A stretch of DNA of 30,492 nt from positions 1 to 30,492 of the forward strand of contig JAJONP010000041.1 of assembly GCA_021323555.1 (NCBI GenBank). The letters run 5' to 3'. Below, one piece after another: positions 26,941 to 30,492 of this stretch; positions within the stretch are counted from its first letter, which is position 1; each line of letters starts with the position of its first letter. Made by a program: the position numbers and the translations under genes. The notes below the pieces were generated by a model. The model saw only the letters and a list, made by a program, of their open reading frames with translations. It made no database searches and was not told the DNA's origin. Source of the DNA: Gammaproteobacteria bacterium (GTDB lineage: Bacteria > Pseudomonadota > Gammaproteobacteria > DSM-16500).

Positions 26941-29236
26941 TAGCCATTACGTTGGAATTACGCATGCCCGATTGTTTAACACACTCGCGCAACGTATTCC
27001 AATCAAGCGTTTGCGTGCGATCTTGCTCCAAATATTCCACTCGGTTCTTTTGTAAAAGTTCAATAGAGTCTATGGGTAAAATACCTTGGCTCCATAATGA
27101 TCCCTCATAAGAAGAATAAGTCCCTCGTTCTTTCGCTAAAAGAGTAGATGCTTCAATTGCATAATAACTAATAGACTCCATAGAACGATCCGCAAAATCG
27201 AGCGCAGCTTTAGAAGTATAAGGGATACCTAATTGATAAAGCGCATCTTGGAAAGCCATAATCCCCATGCCAATAGGTCGATGTTTTAAGTTAGAGTGAC
27301 GGGCTTGTGGTACAGCATAATAATTAATATCAATCACATTATCGAGCATACGAATAGCCGTATGCACAGTGCGACGTAATTTTTCTTGGTTCAAGCCATT
27401 CTCGGTCATATGCGCAGCAAGGTTAATACTGCCCAGGTTGCAGACTGCTATTTCATCCTGAGATGTGTTTAACGTGATTTCAGTGCATAGGTTAGAACTG
27501 TGTACTACACCTACATGTTGTTGCGGTGATCGTAGATTACAAGGATCCTTAAATGTGATCCAAGGATGGCCCGTTTCAAAGAGCATACCCAGCATTTTAC
27601 GCCATAAATTGACAGCAGGTATTGTTTTGAAGTTACGAATTTCACCACGTGCTGCTTTTGCTTCATAAGCAATATATTTATCTTCAAATACTTTACCGTA
27701 AGAATCATGTAAATCAGGAACTTCATCGGGTGAAAAGAGAGTCCACTCTTTTTGTTCATGTACTCGCTTCATAAATAAATCAGGTATCCAATTCGCCGTG
27801 TTCATATCATGGGTGCGACGACGTTCATCCCCCGTGTTTTTACGGAGTTCTAAAAATTCTTCAATATCTCTATGCCATGTTTCTAAATAACAACACAGTG
27901 CTCCTTTACGTTTTCCGCCTTGATTCACTGCAACGGTTGCTGCATTCGCGACACTTAGAAATGGCACAACACCAGAGGATTCGCCATTAGTGCCTTTAAT
28001 AGGCGCACCCGTAGCGCGTATATTCGTGCAGTCACCGCCCAAACCACCGGCATGTTTAGATAATTTCGCATTGCTTTTATACCATTCAAAAATCCCGTCT
28101 AAATCATCAGGTACTGTAGAAAGAAAACAACTTGATAACTGTGGACGTTGCGTTCCTGAATTAAATAATGTTGGTGTTGAGCTCATAAAATCAAAAGAAG
28201 AAAGCAAATGATAAAATTCAATGGCTCGTTTTTCTTTTTCAGTTTCATTGAGTGCGAGCCCCATGGCTACGCGCATGAAAAACACTTGCGGTAGTTCAAA
28301 ACGTGTCTTATTGCTATGAATAAAATAGCGGTCATAGAGTGTTTGTAAACCAAGATAGTTGAATTGCAAATCGCGTTCGGGTTTAATAGCGCTGCTTAAC
28401 TGAGTCAAATCATATGATTTTAATTTTGGATCTAATAATTCGAGTTGTACTCCACGGTCAATATAGGCTTTGAGATAAATATCATACAAAGACTGCATTT
28501 CTTCAAACGTTGCTTTATCTCTAATACCCAAAAAAGTAAGTGCTTCACTTCGCAAGTCATCGAGCAATAAACGTGCGGCCACATAACTATAATTCGGTTC
28601 TTTTTCAATTAACACACGTGTTGACATGATGAGTGCTTTACTCACTTGGTTGATGGGAATTTTGTCAAAAAGATTCCGCTTCGTATCTTCAATAATCGAA
28701 TCAGGAGAAACATCCGTTAAACCCACGCAAGCACTGCTGATAAGGTTTTTAAGTCCATTAATATCGAGCGGGACTATTTTGCCATCGTCTAACGTCACAG
28801 ATAACACGGGTCCAGTATTGCTCGCATTATTTGCCTCTTGCTCTCGCGCTTTGCGGCGCTCTTCGCGATAGAGTACATACGCACGAGCGACCTTATGTTC
28901 TTCAGTACGCATCAAAAGCAATTCAACCTGATCTTGAATATCTTCAATATGAATGGTTCCACCACTCGACAAGCGGTGATGAAATGTTTCAGAAATTTTA
29001 TTCGCAAGTTCATTAACGGTATGATGAATGCGGGCAGAGCCTATCGCCTGACTGCCTTCGACAGCCAAAAAAGCTTTGGTGAGTGCAATAGCAATTTTAT
29101 TGGCATCAAAAGGTGTTAAGGTACCGTTACGACGAATGACTTTGAGGTCACCTGGCGCTGTAGCGGTAATGTCAGCGCGGGGCGTAGTATTTTTATTTAA
29201 ATTTAAATGAGTGGTGCGTTCTTTTCCTGTTGTCAT
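26894..29236 (-). CDS. nrdA: Ribonucleotide reductase class I alpha subunit, truncated by frameshift
   Basis: The first 780 codons of NrdA. Two ATP-cone domains are visible (about 30-125 and 144-228). The catalytic barrel follows, with Cys370 (LSSCFLS), the N-L-C-T-E motif at 582-586 (radical Cys584, Glu586) and Cys599 (VCNLGSINL). The protein matches the family up to [12 protein letters not shown], then reads CIHCH and stops at 26894. In relatives ANI is followed by about 22 conserved residues (GVSQSIEPTY... SGE) before FTVINPYL. Here only 4 bases (26908-26911) separate the two sides, so about 65 bases are missing and the frame shifts. GGGAGA precedes the ATG. Taken at face value the enzyme is inactive, unless this is an assembly error. 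Confidence 0.93.
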   Translation of the reverse strand: MTTGKERTTHLNLNKNTTPRADITATAPGDLKVIRRNGTLTPFDANKIAIALTKAFLAVEGSQAIGSARIHHTVNELANKISETFHHRLSSGGTIHIEDIQDQVELLLMRTEEHKVARAYVLYREERRKAREQEANNASNTGPVLSVTLDDGKIVPLDINGLKNLISSACVGLTDVSPDSIIEDTKRNLFDKIPINQVSKALIMSTRVLIEKEPNYSYVAARLLLDDLRSEALTFLGIRDKATFEEMQSLYDIYLKAYIDRGVQLELLDPKLKSYDLTQLSSAIKPERDLQFNYLGLQTLYDRYFIHSNKTRFELPQVFFMRVAMGLALNETEKEKRAIEFYHLLSSFDFMSSTPTLFNSGTQRPQLSSCFLSTVPDDLDGIFEWYKSNAKLSKHAGGLGGDCTNIRATGAPIKGTNGESSGVVPFLSVANAATVAVNQGGKRKGALCCYLETWHRDIEEFLELRKNTGDERRRTHDMNTANWIPDLFMKRVHEQKEWTLFSPDEVPDLHDSYGKVFEDKYIAYEAKAARGEIRNFKTIPAVNLWRKMLGMLFETGHPWITFKDPCNLRSPQQHVGVVHSSNLCTEITLNTSQDEIAVCNLGSINLAAHMTENGLNQEKLRRTVHTAIRMLDNVIDINYYAVPQARHSNLKHRPIGMGIMAFQDALYQLGIPYTSKAALDFADRSMESISYYAIEASTLLAKERGTYSSYEGSLWSQGILPIDSIELLQKNRVEYLEQDRTQTLDWNTLRECVKQSGMRNSNVMAIAPTATIANICIHCH

Positions 29237-29278
29237 TTCAGTTTCTCCCGAGCGTGATGAAATAGGTGTTAAGTACTT

Positions 29279-29320
29279 ATACTATATAGGGTTTTTTGCT
29301 TAAAACACAATATATAGACA
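29279..29320 (-). promoter_or_regulatory. nrdA promoter with NrdR boxes
   Basis: On the minus strand 29320-29305 reads TGTCTATATATTGTGT, which matches the NrdR box consensus acaCwAtATaTwGtgt throughout the core. A weaker second match (about 12 of 16) lies at 29279-29294, including CTATATAG. A promoter can be drawn through them: TTGTGT (29310-29305) as -35 and TATAGT (29286-29281) as -10 with an 18-base spacer, so bound NrdR would cover it. The boxes are 26 bp centre to centre, shorter than the usual 31-32. NrdR is the general repressor of ribonucleotide reductase genes. Confidence 0.65.
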
Positions 29321-29389
29321 TTTTTTTATGAATAAACACAACATACTGTATATTTTTCATTAAAGCAAGAGAATAAGATGTGAATTAGT

Positions 29390-29409
29390 TGTGGATATTT
29401 TGTGGATAG
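29390..29409 (-). promoter_or_regulatory. Tandem DnaA boxes upstream of nrdA
   Basis: The minus strand carries TATCCACA twice: CTATCCACA at 29409-29401 and ATATCCACA at 29398-29390, each differing from the DnaA box TTATCCACA by one base. They are 11 bp apart, one helical turn, and in the same orientation. They lie about 80 bases upstream of the nrdA -35. DnaA control of nrdAB through paired boxes is known in E. coli. They also lie upstream of the divergent LRR gene. Confidence 0.55.
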
Positions 29410-29446
29410 GGGTGATTGTTTAATATTTTATAAAGTTCATTTGTTC

Positions 29447-29494
29447 TTGCCTGTATTTATCCCGATATGATATATTATTAATCAATTTTTGATT
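29447..29494 (+). promoter_or_regulatory. Candidate promoter and palindrome upstream of the LRR gene
   Basis: TTGCCT at 29447-29452 and TATATT at 29471-29476 (18-base spacer) could be a sigma-70 promoter for the LRR gene. A palindrome AATCAA-TTT-TTGATT at 29480-29494 falls at the expected transcription start, 13 bases before the ATG, where a bound regulator or an RNA hairpin could limit expression. AT richness lowers the certainty. Confidence 0.35.
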
Positions 29495-29507
29495 GAGAAT
29501 ATAAAAA

Positions 29508-30492
29508 ATGGACAGTAGAAGTGGAGATGAGCGGTATCGGGTAGAAGGCGATAGACTGGATATGTATAGTTTAGATAAGGACATAAGCCGATCTGCTGAT
29601 AATATTGAACATTTGATGGATTTCTTAAGACGAAACCCTAGCATAAAATACCTTTTTGTAAGTCAGCCAGATATTGCTCCTGAAGTTATGTGTTTGCTGA
29701 TGCGCTCGCTAGCAGGTAACAAAACGCTTACACGTCTACATTTACTAGTTCGTAATAGTGTAGGTGCTAGAGAATTAGTAGGTAATACCACTCTCCAGGT
29801 CTTGGAGCTGGTGCGGGATTGGGATTGGGATTGGGATTGGAAGCCGTACAGTAGGAGGAAGGAAAATGAGTTTATGGGATGGGTTGATGCGATTAATAAT
29901 ATGACGCATGTTGAGACATTGGTGATGAACGATATTTTGATTAATATTGGAACTGCTGGGTTATTAGTAAAAAATAAAACTCTTAGACATTTAAAGCTGA
30001 CCCGCGCCATCCCTGCTACCGTTCTTACAGTATTAGCAAAGAATCGAAGCATCACCCACCTGGAATTGACATGGTTTGATGATTGCAATTGCAATTGCAA
30101 TTGCAATGTTTCACGATTGGAAGCGCTGGAAGACAACATAGTTCTTGAGATATTGACGCTAAGGAATATTCGTTGGAGCGATGTTCGCGTGTTGGCAAAA
30201 AACAAAAATCTCCTAGCGCTTAATATAGATCGCATAGGAGGGATACAATATAGCTCTTCAGTTAAGGATGATGCGGTTAATGAATTACTAAGCAATAAAA
30301 CTTTGATGCGATTGACAATTGAGGTGGGGTGTTCTCAAGCGCAGCAAGAATTAATGGACACATTAGCCAAGCAAAATAAGGGTTTACAAATTAAATATGC
30401 GAAAGGATGCAAAAAATTACTGAGTGATAGTTTTCCGCGAGTATTAGTAGAAATTATGTTCGGGTATGTGTTTAGTCCTCAGCGTTGTGCTT
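29508..30492 (+). CDS. Leucine-rich-repeat protein, 3' end outside the window
   Basis: A frame open from ATG 29508 to the window edge (328 codons, no stop). Repeated units of the form N-K/R-x-L-x-x-L-x-L are seen: NKTLTRLHL (71-79), NTTLQVLEL (93-101), NMTHVETLVM (131-140), NKTLRHLKL (156-164), NRSITHLEL (179-187), NIVLEILTL (210-218), NKNLLALNI (232-240) and NKTLMRLTI (263-271). This is a eukaryotic-like LRR solenoid. Two dipeptide runs, (DW)4 at 104-111 and (CN)4 at 193-200, interrupt it. No signal peptide is visible, so type II export is unlikely; a host-directed type IV effector is an inference from family and genome type. Only a weak GAGA ribosome binding site precedes the ATG. Confidence 0.85.
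   Translation, partial: MDSRSGDERYRVEGDRLDMYSLDKDISRSADNIEHLMDFLRRNPSIKYLFVSQPDIAPEVMCLLMRSLAGNKTLTRLHLLVRNSVGARELVGNTTLQVLELVRDWDWDWDWKPYSRRKENEFMGWVDAINNMTHVETLVMNDILINIGTAGLLVKNKTLRHLKLTRAIPATVLTVLAKNRSITHLELTWFDDCNCNCNCNVSRLEALEDNIVLEILTLRNIRWSDVRVLAKNKNLLALNIDRIGGIQYSSSVKDDAVNELLSNKTLMRLTIEVGCSQAQQELMDTLAKQNKGLQIKYAKGCKKLLSDSFPRVLVEIMFGYVFSPQRCA
29817..29840 (+). repeat. Hexanucleotide tandem repeat (GATTGG)x4
   Basis: Four perfect copies of GATTGG, in frame, encode (Asp-Trp)4 at residues 104-111 of the LRR protein, directly after the LRR strand LQVLELVR. Because the unit is 6 bases, copy-number change would lengthen or shorten the loop without shifting the frame. Confidence 0.9.
30084..30107 (+). 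repeat. Hexanucleotide tandem repeat (TGCAAT)x4
   Basis: Four perfect copies of TGCAAT encode (Cys-Asn)4 at residues 193-200 of the LRR protein, a few residues after the strand ITHLELTW. It is a different unit from the repeat at 29817 but has the same copy number and sits at an equivalent place in the solenoid. Confidence 0.9.

Noticed and set aside
29420..29644. Minus-strand open frame of 74 codons overlapping the LRR gene start
   Set aside because: It overlaps the LRR start antisense, has no ribosome binding site and no recognisable content.
29817..30107. CRISPR array or phase-variable frameshift repeat
   Set aside because: The repeats are pure 6-base tandem units without spacers, and a unit of 6 cannot shift the frame.
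29663..30295. Long minus-strand open frame of 210 codons
   Set aside because: It is the antisense shadow of the plus-strand LRR gene, whose frame runs open to the window edge and shows clear repeated LRR units; the minus-strand translation is Ser/Arg-rich without family features.

Overview
The window looks like a piece of chromosome from an AT-rich gammaproteobacterium, most likely a host-associated member of the Legionellales/Coxiellaceae type. This rests on gammaproteobacterial gene sets (ssrA-smpB-ratA-rnfH-bamE, ribF-ileS-lspA, lepA-lepB-rnc-era, sdhE-ygfX, secA-mutT, NrdR/DnaA-type sites before nrdAB). Mixed in are lineage-specific orphan genes and a eukaryotic-like leucine-rich-repeat protein. 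The taxonomic placement is inference from gene content; no rRNA is present.

Layout. 1-2 kb: the 5' end of tmRNA (ssrA, minus strand, cut by the window edge), smpB, then ratA and rnfH on the plus strand, tail-to-tail with bamE. 1.7-6 kb: a minus-strand ribF-ileS-lspA operon (lipoprotein signal peptidase, isoleucyl-tRNA synthetase, FAD synthesis), possibly reading into bamE. 6-9.7 kb: an orphan coiled-coil gene with a good sigma-70 promoter, two outer-membrane beta-barrel proteins (a small OMP and a FadL-type transporter), a thioredoxin-like protein and a small orphan gene. 9.8-11.3 kb: plus-strand sdhE-ygfX-thioesterase, then an orphan XRE/HigA-like regulator with its own palindromic operator. 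11.3-15.4 kb: minus-strand lepA-lepB-rnc-era operon with overlapping genes. 15.5-17.3 kb: a small membrane protein and mpl (murein peptide recycling). 17.4-20.3 kb: a FixL/FixJ-like two-component pair followed by a universal-stress-like protein. 20.3-20.8 kb: a non-coding stretch holding the C-terminal relic of an Rpn/PDDEXK transposase-nuclease. 20.8-23.9 kb: secA and mutT. 24-29.2 kb: minus-strand gltA, nrdB and nrdA. 29.5 kb to the end: an LRR protein that runs off the window.

Most of the window is housekeeping. The points that stand out are these. (1) nrdA is broken: a segment of about 22 highly conserved residues is missing and the reading frame shifts, while everything downstream is intact. 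(2) The nrdA upstream region carries a near-consensus NrdR box on the promoter and two DnaA boxes exactly 11 bp apart. (3) The LRR gene, open to the window edge with no stop, contains two different perfect 6-bp tandem repeats of four units each, encoding (DW)4 and (CN)4 at equivalent positions in the LRR solenoid. (4) A 21-bp sequence occurs downstream of two unrelated orphan genes. (5) An orphan antitoxin-like regulator has a perfect 14-bp palindrome placed between its -35 and -10. I did not find a CRISPR array, an intact mobile element, a tRNA or an obvious new defence system.
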